In this document: piece by piece, positions 1 to 8,386 of the stretch
Layout: every line of letters begins with the position of its first letter
How positions within the stretch are numbered: the first letter of the stretch is position 1
NCBI GenBank assembly: GCA_043755815.1
Contig: JAYUSF010000381.1
Coordinates: 1 to 29,936 of the forward strand
Source: CAIWAH01 sp043755815
GTDB taxonomy: Bacteria > Verrucomicrobiota > Verrucomicrobiia > Limisphaerales > UBA9464
Length of the DNA: 29,936 nucleotides
Direction: 5' to 3'
The notes under the pieces: model-generated
The model's database searches: none
The model's input: the letters and a program-made list of their open reading frames with translations, nothing else
What the model was told of the DNA's origin: nothing
Program-made: the position numbers and the translations under genes

Positions 1-1
1 A

Positions 2-133
2 TGGCGCCGCCATCAGCCCAAGCCCCACCACAAATCCACCACCGACTTCGCCGCCGTCATGGCCGCCGACCACGCCCGGCGCGTCCTCTTCACCGTCACC
101 GCCCGCCGCCCCAACCTCCGCCCTCCTTCGTGA
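2..133 (+). CDS. 3' end of an unidentified protein (partial)
   Basis: The window opens inside a possible reading frame that is open from base 2 and ends at TGA 131-133. Its codons are strongly biased to G or C at the third position, as in the confirmed genes here. The 43 visible residues are basic (a short stretch reads DHARRVLFTV) and end in a Pro/Arg-rich tail. I do not recognise a domain. A second frame is also open to 150, so the choice rests on codon bias alone. Confidence 0.35.
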   Translation, partial: WRRHQPKPHHKSTTDFAAVMAADHARRVLFTVTARRPNLRPPS

Positions 134-202
134 ATACGCCCTGGCTGTAAGCCGGCAACGGAACCCTTGGCTCTGCGCTCGCTGGCTGGCTACGCTGTCG
201 CC

Positions 203-1504
203 GTGAAGCCTGTGATTTCCCTGTTTGCCCTGTTCGCCACGGCCGTGACCCTGTCGGCGGTCGACGATCGCAACTGGACCGAATTTCGTGGACCGCGCGG
301 GGATGGAACCTCGACCTCCACGGGCCTCCCGCTGACCTGGAGCGAAACCAACCAGGTCGCCTGGAAGACGCCGATTCATGGGCGGGCGTGGTCGTCGCCG
401 GTCGTCTGGGGCCGGCAGGTCTGGGTGACCACGGCGACCGAGGATGGGCGTGAACTCTCGGCCGTCTGCGTGGACAAAGACTCAGGCGCGGTCATCCACG
501 ACCTCAAGCTGTTCGAGGTCGAAACGCCGCAGTTCGCGCACAAGTTCAACAGCTACGCCTCGCCGACGCCGGCCATCGAGGACGGGCGCATCTACGTTTC
601 CTTCGGTTCGCCGGGAATCGCCTGCCTTTCGACCCGCACCGGCAAGGTCCTCTGGCAGCGCCGAGACTTCGAGTGCAACCATTACCGTGGCGCCGGTTCG
701 TCGCCGATCCTGGGGAACGATCTGGTCTTCCTCAACTTCGACGGCAGCGACCACCAGTTCATCGTCGCCCTCGACCAGCGGACCGGGAAGACCGTCTGGC
801 GGCGCGAGCGTTCCATTGACTTCAAGGATCTGGGCCCTGATGGCAAACCGGAGTCGGAAGGGGACTGGCGCAAGGCGTTCGCCACCTGTCAGCTCACCCG
901 GATTGACGGCGCGCTCACGTTGCTCAGCCAGGGTGCCAAGGCGTTTTATGCCTACACGCCGCGGACCGGTCAGGAACTCTGGCGGGTGGAGGAACGCACC
1001 AGTCACAGCGCCGGCACCCGCCCGGTCGTGGGGCACGGACTCATCTACTTCCCCAGCGGCTGGTCCCAGGGACAGACCCTGGCGATCCGACCCGGCAAGC
1101 GCGGCGAGGTCCTCGACGTGAATGCCGAGGCACCGGCCGATTCGCAGCTCGCCGCGGTGTGGCGCTCGAAACGGGCGACGCCTAAGAAGCCCGCACTCAC
1201 CCTCGTGAAGGACCTGCTATTCGGGGTGGAAGACGGCGGGGTGGCCACCTGCTGGGAAGCGAAGACCGGCAACGTGGTCTGGAACGAACGGCTGGGCGGC
1301 AACTATTCCGCGTCCCCGCTGACTGCCGAGGGACGCCTTTACTGCTTCAGCGAGGAGGGCAAGACCGTGGTGCTCGCCGCGGACCGGAAGTTCGAGAAGC
1401 TGGCCGAGAACAAACTGGACGACGGCTTCATGGCTTCGCCGGCGGTCTCCGGCAAGGCGCTCTTCGTCCGCACCAAGACCGCGCTGTATCGGCTTGGAAA
1501 ATGA
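203..1504 (+). CDS. Secreted PQQ-like beta-propeller protein
   Basis: A predicted exported WD40/PQQ-like propeller of about 433 residues. The frame is open from TTG 167, but GTG 203 gives a better start: MKPVISLFALFATAV, a Lys followed by a hydrophobic stretch, then a probable signal-peptide cleavage site near LSA. The mature protein opens with NWTEFRGPRGDGTS, the usual entry motif of the 'outer membrane protein assembly factor BamB-like / PQQ-binding-like repeat' proteins common in Planctomycetes and Verrucomicrobia. Blade signatures of the type TGKVLWQRR, TGKTVWRRE, TGQELWRVE and TGNVVWNER recur every 50-90 residues. Such proteins are periplasmic or secreted; a substrate cannot be inferred. 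No quinoprotein dehydrogenase active site is recognisable, so a scaffold or binding role is as likely as catalysis. It converges on the repeat-protein gene with 9 bases between the two stops and no obvious terminator. Confidence 0.85.
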   Translation: MKPVISLFALFATAVTLSAVDDRNWTEFRGPRGDGTSTSTGLPLTWSETNQVAWKTPIHGRAWSSPVVWGRQVWVTTATEDGRELSAVCVDKDSGAVIHDLKLFEVETPQFAHKFNSYASPTPAIEDGRIYVSFGSPGIACLSTRTGKVLWQRRDFECNHYRGAGSSPILGNDLVFLNFDGSDHQFIVALDQRTGKTVWRRERSIDFKDLGPDGKPESEGDWRKAFATCQLTRIDGALTLLSQGAKAFYAYTPRTGQELWRVEERTSHSAGTRPVVGHGLIYFPSGWSQGQTLAIRPGKRGEVLDVNAEAPADSQLAAVWRSKRATPKKPALTLVKDLLFGVEDGGVATCWEAKTGNVVWNERLGGNYSASPLTAEGRLYCFSEEGKTVVLAADRKFEKLAENKLDDGFMASPAVSGKALFVRTKTALYRLGK

Positions 1505-1513
1505 CGGTGCGGT

Positions 1514-3898
1514 TCAGTCGTGATCGGGCACGAAGATTCCCGGGCCTGACGGTGGCGGCGGTTGGCTGGCGCGCGCCTCGGCGGCGGCCCGCCACTCGGC
1601 CTTGAGTTCCGCGGACACGTTCAGGCCATCCAACCACTTCTGGGCGGCCTTGGGGTCGTGTTCCCACCACCAGCCAACGTGATCCTGCAACGACGACCGG
1701 CGGCGTTCCTCGTCGCTGATGGAATTGATCCAAGCGCCCGCGGCCAGCGGATCTTCCTCGCGCACCTGGTTGACGTAGGCCTCGGTTGCACTGTCCCGGC
1801 CGGGGCCGGCGGGCTGCTGTTCCAGCCATTGGCCGGTGGCGCCGGGATCGTGGGCCGCCCAGGCATTCACGATCTGCGAGGCTGAATCGTCGCGCAGCGG
1901 CCCGGCGGGAAACGCGGCCACCCATTCCGCGGCCGCCTTGGGATCGTTGTTCGCCCAGTTCGAGACGATGTTGAGCAGCGAGGCGCGCTGCTCGTCCTTG
2001 TTCGTCAGTTGCAGGGCCAGTTCCGTCGCCAGGCGCGGATCATCGGGCGCGTGGTATTCGGCGATCGCCTGCAGCGCGGCTTCGCGGGACGGTCCGGCGG
2101 GCAGCACCTTGGCCCAGGCGAGGGCGGCGTCGGGATCGGCCTGGGTCCATTGCTGGACGGCGTGCCCCGCGAACTGCCGCTGGAGCGAGGCATCGGTCAG
2201 GGTCAGCGCATAGGCGGCGGCCGCGGCGGGATCGGTCTGTGCCCATGCCCCGGGCATCGACGCCATCGCCGCCTTGCGCACCGGACCCTCCGGCAGCGAT
2301 TCAATCCATGACTTGGCGGCGTTCAGATCTTCCGACAGCCAGGCGTTCGCGAAATTGGAAACCAGCCCGGCGCGGGCCGGCGAAACCGGCAGGCCGGCGA
2401 TGAGCTCCTTGCCCAGCTCCGGATTGCTGTTGCCCAGCCGCCACATCAGCGGTTCGAGCAGCGTGTTCTGCTCGCGCTTGGATTCCAGCGAGCGGACAAA
2501 CTCGGTCGCCGCCTTGAGGTCGTGTCCGGCCCAGCCGTTCATCAGGGAATTGAGCGCCGTTTCCCGGGCCGGACCCGCGGGCAGCGTCGCGGCGTAGGTG
2601 GCGGCGGCCTTGGGGTCGGTCGCCGACCAGGTGTCGAGCAGGCCCGACAGCACCTCCCGCCGCAGGTTGGGCCCGGAAATGGATTCCAGGAACCGCAGCG
2701 CCGCCTTGGGATCCTGCTCGGTCAGTTTCGCCGCAAGGTTTCGGTAGAGCCCGACGCTTCCCGCCCCGAGGCTGAGTCCCGGCAGGAGCTCCATGGCCGC
2801 CTTCGGATCGTGGCCGATCAGCGCGTCGGCAAAGGTCGCGAGGGCATGTCGCTTCAGGCCGGGGTCGGTCAGGCGCTCGATCCACTGCCGCGTGGCGGGG
2901 GCGTCGCGTCCGGCCCATTCCTGCACGAGTTGGACGATCAGGTCGCGCTGCCGCCCGTTGCCCGGCGTGGTCAGGACGAATTCGGCGGCGACGGCGGGGT
3001 TGTCCGCGGCGATGACATTGAAGAAATTGCGGAACACCTCCCAGTGCCGGGCTGGGGCGCCGAGTTCCTGAAGCGCGGCGCGGGCGGCCGGGAGGTCCCG
3101 TTGCGCCCAGCGTCCGAGCATGTCGCCGACGTGGGAATCAAACCCGGCGGCCAGCAGCACCGGGGTGCCGGCCTGAAACGCGCCGACGATGTCGCGCTGC
3201 GACCAGGAGCTGAAGAACTCCGCCACAAACAGGCGTTGGTCGCCGGACGACTTAAGGTTTTTCAGAAACTCCAGTCCCGCGGCCGGGGCGTAAAGGCCGA
3301 GCGCGGTGCCGAGTGAGGACAACAAGTTGCGACGCTCCACGACCGGCTGGGTTCCAAACCAGCTCACCAACGCCGTGTGGTCCTTGCGCGCCCAGGATTG
3401 CAGGACGGCCCCGAGCACCCAACCCCGCGTGCCGTTGTCCGGCGTTGCCCGGGCCGCCGCGATGGCGGCGAGCGGATCGCGGCCGGTGAGCAATTCGAGC
3501 AGGCGGACACGGTAAATCTGTCGGTCATCCGTCGCGAGAATGCGGTCGGCCTTGCCCAGGGCATCGGTGTAGGCCTCCAGATCGGTCGCGGCCGCGAGGG
3601 CCCGGATGCGTTCGCGGCGCAGTTGCTCGTCCGGTTCGGTGAGGGCCGTGCGCAGGGCGGTTTCCAGGGCAAGTCCACGCAACGGCACTTCGGCTTCCGG
3701 GGCGGGCCGGACCGGCTTCGCCGACGGCGGCACTAAGGTTGCAGGGAGATTCGTCACGGTCTGAGCCAGGGGGGCCGGCGGCGCGCTGCCCATGCGGGCC
3801 GCGCCCCAGCCGGCGGCGAATCCCACGCCCACCCCCACCACGGTCACGATCACTGGAGCTTTCACGCGGGGAGATGGATTCACGGCGCGGCCCGGCAT
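1514..3898 (-). CDS. Membrane-anchored tandem-repeat protein (W..DP.AA..W...LP.G..R type)
   Basis: A 794-residue protein. Residues about 14-35 form a single hydrophobic segment (VIVTVVGVGVGFAAGW) after a short basic N-terminus, consistent with an inner-membrane anchor or uncleaved signal. After a Pro-rich linker, most of the chain is a degenerate repeat of roughly 33-36 residues with the pattern W...DP.AA..W...LP.G..R..A, for example WAQTDPAAAAAYALTL and WANNDPKAAAEWVAAFPAG. The pattern suggests paired helices in a solenoid, like HEAT or TPR proteins. Such solenoids are frequent in Verrucomicrobia and have no established function; protein-protein scaffolding is an inference. The ATG at 3898 follows directly on the TGA of the upstream oxidase gene (TGAATG), so the two are probably translated from one mRNA by stop-restart. 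The C-terminal tail is Pro-rich and acidic. Confidence 0.85.
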   Translation of the reverse strand: MPGRAVNPSPRVKAPVIVTVVGVGVGFAAGWGAARMGSAPPAPLAQTVTNLPATLVPPSAKPVRPAPEAEVPLRGLALETALRTALTEPDEQLRRERIRALAAATDLEAYTDALGKADRILATDDRQIYRVRLLELLTGRDPLAAIAAARATPDNGTRGWVLGAVLQSWARKDHTALVSWFGTQPVVERRNLLSSLGTALGLYAPAAGLEFLKNLKSSGDQRLFVAEFFSSWSQRDIVGAFQAGTPVLLAAGFDSHVGDMLGRWAQRDLPAARAALQELGAPARHWEVFRNFFNVIAADNPAVAAEFVLTTPGNGRQRDLIVQLVQEWAGRDAPATRQWIERLTDPGLKRHALATFADALIGHDPKAAMELLPGLSLGAGSVGLYRNLAAKLTEQDPKAALRFLESISGPNLRREVLSGLLDTWSATDPKAAATYAATLPAGPARETALNSLMNGWAGHDLKAATEFVRSLESKREQNTLLEPLMWRLGNSNPELGKELIAGLPVSPARAGLVSNFANAWLSEDLNAAKSWIESLPEGPVRKAAMASMPGAWAQTDPAAAAAYALTLTDASLQRQFAGHAVQQWTQADPDAALAWAKVLPAGPSREAALQAIAEYHAPDDPRLATELALQLTNKDEQRASLLNIVSNWANNDPKAAAEWVAAFPAGPLRDDSASQIVNAWAAHDPGATGQWLEQQPAGPGRDSATEAYVNQVREEDPLAAGAWINSISDEERRRSSLQDHVGWWWEHDPKAAQKWLDGLNVSAELKAEWRAAAEARASQPPPPSGPGIFVPDHD

Positions 3899-5062
3899 TC
3901 AAGCATCTGTGCGCGGAGTTGCAAAACGCGTCGGCCCAAACAGGCCGATGTCATGCCGGCTGCACCCCGCGGTCACCAGGTCCGCCAGCACCTCGCCCAC
4001 CACGCTGCAGAACTTGAAGCCGTGCCCGCTGAACCCCGCCGCCACCTGCACCTGCGGATGCGCCGGGTGCGGTCCGATCACGAAGTTCAGGTCCGGCGTG
4101 AGCGTGTAGAGGCAGGTCACCGCCTTCACGAGCATCCCGTCGAGTTCGGGCAGGAACTCGCGGATTGCCATCCGCATGTCGGCCACGTCGTCGTCGCGAA
4201 TCCGGCGGTCCACCGAATCGGGCGTGCAGGGTTCCGCGACCGGTTTGCGGTAGAAGGCGACCTTCACCCCGCCGCCCGGACCATCCACCGCCGGGGAACC
4301 GTAAGGAGTCGCCCCCGACGGCTGTTGCCAGATGTAGATCGGAAACCGCTCCGGCAAAAACGGCGCCACTCCGCCCGGCGGCTGGAACCAATACAGCACC
4401 TGCCGCTCGACGACAAAGGGCACGCCCAGTTCCGCCAGGAGTGCCGGCGCCCACGGGCCCGGCGTGATGACCAGCTGCGAGGCGGAATACGTTGCCTTCG
4501 CCGTCGTCACCGTCACACCGCCGTTAGGCGTGGGCTGCCAACGGAGGACGGGTTCCTCGAATAGAAGTTTGGCACCCCGGCGCGCGGCGGCTTCGAGATG
4601 CGCGGTCACGGCGCGTTCGCAGAAGACCAGCCCCGCGGCGCGTTCGAACAGTGCCACCGTGTCGTCGCCAATCCGGAACTGCGGGAACCGCCGGCGGATC
4701 TCGCGGGCATCCAGCTCCTCGTGCGGGAGGCCATGTTTGCGCGCGCTGTGCAGACTGCCCGACACCACTTCGGAATCCGGCGCACCCAGCATCAGGCCGC
4801 CGGGCAGAAACAGCAGTTCGCGGCCGGTGTCACGCTCCAGCTCACGCCAGAGCTCGTAGGCGCGCAGCAGCAGCGGCACGTAGGCGGGATGCTCGAAGTA
4901 AGCCTGTCGGATCACCCGCGAATGCCCGTGGCTCGAACCCCGGTCATGCGGCGCCGTGAACTGTTCCAGCCCGAGCACCCGTTTTCCGCGCGCGGCGAGA
5001 TGCGCCGCCGCGGCACTGCCCATGCCGCCCAAGCCGAGCACGATCACGTCGTAGGAAGTCAC
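3899..5062 (-). CDS. FAD-dependent oxidase of the MSOX/MTOX (sarcosine / N-methyl-tryptophan oxidase) family
   Basis: A 387-residue flavoprotein of the DAO superfamily, the normal length for monomeric sarcosine oxidase and N-methyl-L-tryptophan oxidase. The N-terminal Rossmann motif is VLGLGGMG (residues 8-15), with the acidic ribose-binding residue in LGLEQF. It is followed by the family signature SSHGHSRVIRQAYF. Near the C-terminus, VTCLYTLTPD holds Cys317 at the place where MSOX attaches FAD covalently through 8-alpha-S-cysteinyl, followed by FVIGPHP and GFSGHGFKF, the usual flavin-binding end. The reaction would be oxidative demethylation of a secondary amine giving formaldehyde, H2O2 and the primary amine; which amine is unknown. 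The start is GTG with only a weak ribosome site. It is the first gene of a two-gene unit with the repeat protein. Confidence 0.9.
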   Translation of the reverse strand: MTSYDVIVLGLGGMGSAAAAHLAARGKRVLGLEQFTAPHDRGSSHGHSRVIRQAYFEHPAYVPLLLRAYELWRELERDTGRELLFLPGGLMLGAPDSEVVSGSLHSARKHGLPHEELDAREIRRRFPQFRIGDDTVALFERAAGLVFCERAVTAHLEAAARRGAKLLFEEPVLRWQPTPNGGVTVTTAKATYSASQLVITPGPWAPALLAELGVPFVVERQVLYWFQPPGGVAPFLPERFPIYIWQQPSGATPYGSPAVDGPGGGVKVAFYRKPVAEPCTPDSVDRRIRDDDVADMRMAIREFLPELDGMLVKAVTCLYTLTPDLNFVIGPHPAHPQVQVAAGFSGHGFKFCSVVGEVLADLVTAGCSRHDIGLFGPTRFATPRTDA

Positions 5063-5184
5063 TCGGGAACAGTGGCCAGCCTGTGCTGGTTTTGAAATGA
5101 CCGAGGAACCTCAAAGGCCCAGTGCATTGTTCCCTGGCTTCGCCGCCGCCATGAACGAGTTCACCCCAGTCCGCGGAGTGACCA

Positions 5185-5424
5185 ATGCCGAATTCTCCGC
5201 CCGCCACGCCGCTGGCGATGCAGTTCGCCGGGCCGCGCGGCGAACAGAACCGGCTCGCCCGGGAGCACAGCTGCTTCTGTTCGGCGCTCGTCCGGCACGT
5301 CTACCGCGAAGCCGGCGTGGACTTTCTGCTGGGCCCCGACGTAAAGCACGCGACCCCGGAGGAGCCGGCGGGTTCGCCGCGTCGCCGGGCACGGGCCATT
5401 CGGACGCTGACCGAGGCAAAGTGA
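5185..5424 (+). CDS. Possible small protein of unknown function
   Basis: A 79-codon frame between two minus-strand units. ATG 5185 has a good Shine-Dalgarno (GGAG at 5176-5179, six bases upstream) and third codon positions are overwhelmingly G or C, as in the confirmed genes. The protein has a pair of cysteines (SCFCSALVRHVYREAG) in its middle and an Arg-rich end. I know no family for it. It ends 14 bases before the stop of the convergent chrA. A 122-codon minus-strand frame and a plus-strand frame overlap it; the ribosome site and codon bias favour this one. It may be a false ORF in GC-rich DNA. Confidence 0.4.
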   Translation: MPNSPPATPLAMQFAGPRGEQNRLAREHSCFCSALVRHVYREAGVDFLLGPDVKHATPEEPAGSPRRRARAIRTLTEAK

Positions 5425-5438
5425 GGTGAGCCGGCGGG

Positions 5439-6644
5439 TCAGGCCGCGACCGTTCCCGCAGCGGCGCAGAGCAGGACAACGGCCCACGGCGGGAGCTTCA
5501 GCCACTGCAGTCCGGCCAGCGCCAGGCTTGCGATGAGCCAGTCGGATGGATTGAGCAAGGTGTCGGCTGCAATCGGCGAGATCAGGGCCGCCAGCAGCAC
5601 TCCGACCACGGCCGCGTTCGCGCCCGTGAGGGCGGCACGCAGGGCAGGCGAGTGGCGGAGCCGTTCCCACCATGGCAACGCCCCCGCGACGAGCAGAAGC
5701 CCGGGCAGGAACACGGCGATGAGGCACCCAAGACCGCCGAGCCAACCATTGGGTGGGTGATGCAGTTTGGCGCCGAGATACGCAGCAAAGGCGAACAGCG
5801 GGCCGGGCAAAGCCTGCGCCACGCCGTAGCCAGCGAGAAACTCGTCGGGGGTGAGCCGCCCGGACGTGACCACGGCGTTCTGCAGGAGCGGCAGCACGAC
5901 GTGGCCTCCGCCGAAGACCAGCGCCCCCGCCCGGTAAAAGCCGTCGAGCAATTTCACCCAGTTGCCCGGCCAGACTTGGGCCAGCAGGGGCAGCCCAAGC
6001 AGTAGGCCGGTAAACGTGCTGAGCAGGGCTGCGGACTGGAACGGATGGGGCGGTGAGGGCAGGGGAGTCGGGGCCGCTCCATTGAGCTCGCGCCGGAACA
6101 GCCATCGGCCGGCCAGCGTCGCGCCGCCGATCACGGCGACCTGACTCCACGGAGAAGGCCACGCCAGGATGACATTCGTCGCCACCAGCGCCGTGACCAA
6201 GCGGGTGCGACCGCGGCAGTGGCGCAGTCCCATGGTCCAGACCGCTTGGGCGACCACGGCGACCGCGGCCAGTTTGAGTCCATGGAGCCAGCCGGCGTGG
6301 GCAAGGCTGGGGAATTGCGCGAGCCCGAGCGCAAAGACGATCATCATCACCGCGGAGGGCAGCGTGAATCCCGCCCACGCCGCCAGTGCGCCCCAGCTTC
6401 CGGCGCGCCGCAGCCCGAGCGCGAAACCCATCTGGCTGCTCGCCGGTCCGGGCAGGAACTGGCACAGCGCGACCAGGTCCGCGTAGGCCGCTTCATCCAG
6501 CCAGCGCCGACGGCGCACAAACTCGTCGTGGAAGAAACCGAGGTGCGCCACGGGTCCGCCAAACGACGTTAAACCCAGCCGCAGGAAGATTTGGAAGACT
6601 GCCGCGACGGACGAGCGGGTTTCGACTTCTTTGAAGGCGGACAC
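5439..6644 (-). CDS. chrA: ChrA-type chromate transporter (two-domain CHR protein)
   Basis: A polytopic membrane protein of the chromate ion transporter (CHR) family. The N-terminal half begins FLRLGLTSFGGPVAHLGFF and continues LCQFLPGPASSQMGF, both diagnostic of CHR domains; the C-terminal half repeats the theme as ALVFGGGHVVLPLLQ and YGVAQALPGPLFAFAA. The duplicated 'FGG' and 'PGP' motifs mark a full-length ChrA made of two inverted homologous halves. The open frame reaches 6818, but the first 58 codons are basic and low-complexity; GTG 6644 gives about 401 residues, the typical family length, so I prefer it. Known members export chromate with proton exchange; some relatives have other anion substrates, so resistance is not certain. 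It appears monocistronic, with a palindrome upstream at 6759-6819. Confidence 0.88.
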   Translation of the reverse strand: MSAFKEVETRSSVAAVFQIFLRLGLTSFGGPVAHLGFFHDEFVRRRRWLDEAAYADLVALCQFLPGPASSQMGFALGLRRAGSWGALAAWAGFTLPSAVMMIVFALGLAQFPSLAHAGWLHGLKLAAVAVVAQAVWTMGLRHCRGRTRLVTALVATNVILAWPSPWSQVAVIGGATLAGRWLFRRELNGAAPTPLPSPPHPFQSAALLSTFTGLLLGLPLLAQVWPGNWVKLLDGFYRAGALVFGGGHVVLPLLQNAVVTSGRLTPDEFLAGYGVAQALPGPLFAFAAYLGAKLHHPPNGWLGGLGCLIAVFLPGLLLVAGALPWWERLRHSPALRAALTGANAAVVGVLLAALISPIAADTLLNPSDWLIASLALAGLQWLKLPPWAVVLLCAAAGTVAA

Positions 6645-6758
6645 GCGGCGATTCAGCCGGAAAGAATTCGTCCGGTCACGGTTCAACCGGTCGCCGCGGG
6701 GGCGATGCGTCCGCGCCGACTTCCGGACGCTAAGGGGGCGCTGCTTTTCATCGTGGCT

Positions 6759-6819
6759 GGTGGCGCGAGGCTCCGCCGAGCCCGAACCCGGACTCGCTCG
6801 GCTGGAGCCTCGCGCCACC
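6759..6819. repeat. REP-like palindrome upstream of chrA
   Basis: Perfect 16-base inverted arms, GGTGGCGCGAGGCTCC at 6759-6774 and its complement at 6804-6819, separated by 29 bases that are themselves partly complementary (GCCGAGC / GCTCGGC). It is noncoding and lies between the chrA start and the rtcB operon terminator. The form matches the dispersed palindromic elements of this genome, but only one copy of this sequence is visible in the window. Confidence 0.7.
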
Positions 6820-6857
6820 CGGTCATGGCCGGCGCAAGCCCAAGGTCAGCCACTGTG

Positions 6858-6894
6858 AAAAAATGCGCCCCGCCATGGCTTCAGGCGGTTGCGC
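6858..6894 (-). terminator. Intrinsic terminator of the rsr-Y RNA-rtcAB unit
   Basis: On the minus strand, about 50 bases after the rtcB stop, a stem of GCGC + CCGCC pairs with GGCGG + GCGC (small AA/G internal loop, nine-base loop TGAAGCCAT) and is followed by ATTTTTT. Stem plus a run of six U is a standard factor-independent terminator. Confidence 0.75.
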
Positions 6895-6946
6895 GCTCGT
6901 CTTCCTGCCTCCCTGCCTTCCAAATTTTCCCTCGCATCGGCGGCGC

Positions 6947-8386
6947 TCAATCCTCAGGCCGCTCGCCGCTCGGCGCCATCTTCACCAGGCGCGGCATGAA
7001 CTCGGCCAGCACCTCGACCAGATCGGTCTGCGCGGCCATCACTTGGTGGATGTCCTTGTAAACTCCGGGCACCTCGTCGAGCCCCGCGGAGATCAGGTGG
7101 ACGTGGCGCTCCTTCAACAATGGATTCACGGCGTTCCAGGCAAAGGTTTCGTTCGCCTTGGTGCGGCTCATCACGCGTCCGGCGCCGTGCGACGCCGAAC
7201 CCAGCGAACCTTCGCCGCCCTTGCCACGGACCACGTAGCCGGGCGTCGCCATTGAGCCGGGGATGATCCCCAGAACGCCCTCGTGCGCGGGCGTCGCGCC
7301 TTTGCGATGCACGACGACGTCTCGCTTCACGCCGTTGACGACGTGGCGCTCCCGCCACGCGAAGTTGTGGTGATTCTCGATGTCCGCGAGCACCTCCGCC
7401 CCGAGATGCCGGGCGATGTGCCGATGAATCAGTTCATGGTTGGCGGCGGCGTAGCGCCCCATCAGCTCCATCGCGGCCCAATATTCCTGGCCTTCGGGCG
7501 AATCGAGCCCGAGCCACGCCAGGTGGCGATATTCCTTGGGCAGCTCCGGATGCATGGCCATCGCCAGCTTGCTGTAATGGTCGCAGACGGCCGCGCCCGT
7601 CCCCCGGCTGCCACTGTGCGAAAGCATCGCGAGATATTCGCCGGGTGGCAAACGTAGGGCAGGCTGCCAGCCTGCCCCGGAGACTGCGGACTCGGACAGG
7701 CTGGCAGCCTGTCCTACTTTCAAAACGCCGAACTCTACGAAGTGATTCCCGCTCCCGCTCGTTCCGAGCTGCGCCCAGGCGCGGTCGCGGTTGCTCCGGG
7801 TCGGTTTCGAGACCGTCCAATCGGCCTCCAATACCTCGTGCTGGCGGCGTTGCTTGAACGTCGCCCCGACGCCGAAGCGCGTCTCCGCCTCGATGGCCCG
7901 CACGAGTTCCTCGTGCCGGTCGCTCAACGCCGACACCGACCAGTCGAGCACCGTGAGTTTCATGCGGCACGCGATGTCCACGCCGACCGCGTAGGGAATC
8001 ACCGCGCCTTCGGTCGCCAGCACACCGCCGATCGGCAGGCCGTAACCGAGGTGCGCGTCGGGCATCAGCGCGCCGGCGACGGACACCGGCAGTTCACAGG
8101 CGCGGGCCATCTGCGCGAGGGCCTGCGCTTCGAGATCCTGGCCCCACTGCCGCCACGGCGCGTTGCCGGGCGTGAAGGCCGCCGGCATGGCGATGAGGGC
8201 CTGCGCAAACTCGGCGCGCAGCTCGTCGTTCACAAACGCCGCCGGGTCGCGGAACACCGCTTCGACGGCCGTGGGAATCTGCTGCTTGTCGTTTCCGGCG
8301 AGGCAATAGCGGGAGATGAAGGCAAGCGCGGCCCGGGTCGGTTCGCCCGGCGGCACGCCCATCTTGGCGAGGTGTTTTTCGTTCAT
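6947..8386 (-). CDS. rtcB: RNA 3'-phosphate/5'-OH ligase RtcB
   Basis: RtcB joins RNA ends carrying 2',3'-cyclic phosphate or 3'-phosphate to 5'-OH using GTP and Mn2+. The start is ATG 8386 (MNEKHLAKMG), overlapping the rtcA stop as ATGA; the frame opens 11 codons earlier inside rtcA. In this numbering (479 residues) the family motifs are all present: PDAHLGYGLPIGG near 110, VDIACRM with the metal Cys about 140, GSGNHFVEFG with a metal His about 215, LSHSGSRG with His about 257, ENHHNFAW about 340, and GSASHGAGR with the His that becomes guanylylated about 400. Active-site residues therefore appear intact. Residues about 223-245 (VGQAASLSESAVSGAGWQPA) are not RtcB sequence: they translate a palindromic repeat at 7654-7717 inserted in frame between two catalytic motifs. 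A terminator follows the gene. Confidence 0.96.
   Translation of the reverse strand: MNEKHLAKMGVPPGEPTRAALAFISRYCLAGNDKQQIPTAVEAVFRDPAAFVNDELRAEFAQALIAMPAAFTPGNAPWRQWGQDLEAQALAQMARACELPVSVAGALMPDAHLGYGLPIGGVLATEGAVIPYAVGVDIACRMKLTVLDWSVSALSDRHEELVRAIEAETRFGVGATFKQRRQHEVLEADWTVSKPTRSNRDRAWAQLGTSGSGNHFVEFGVLKVGQAASLSESAVSGAGWQPALRLPPGEYLAMLSHSGSRGTGAAVCDHYSKLAMAMHPELPKEYRHLAWLGLDSPEGQEYWAAMELMGRYAAANHELIHRHIARHLGAEVLADIENHHNFAWRERHVVNGVKRDVVVHRKGATPAHEGVLGIIPGSMATPGYVVRGKGGEGSLGSASHGAGRVMSRTKANETFAWNAVNPLLKERHVHLISAGLDEVPGVYKDIHQVMAAQTDLVEVLAEFMPRLVKMAPSGERPED
7654..7717. repeat. REP-like palindrome inserted in frame in rtcB
   Basis: Two 24-base arms, 7654-7677 and 7694-7717, are inverted complements with two mismatches; each arm is itself palindromic around GGCTGSCAGCC. 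The element reads through in the rtcB frame without a stop and adds about 22 residues. The same family occurs at 8860-8930 in rtcA. Confidence 0.9.

Noticed and set aside
5161..6465. 434-codon minus-strand frame over chrA
   Set aside because: Same strand as chrA in another frame, Arg/Gly/Pro-rich with no membrane pattern; chrA is unmistakable.
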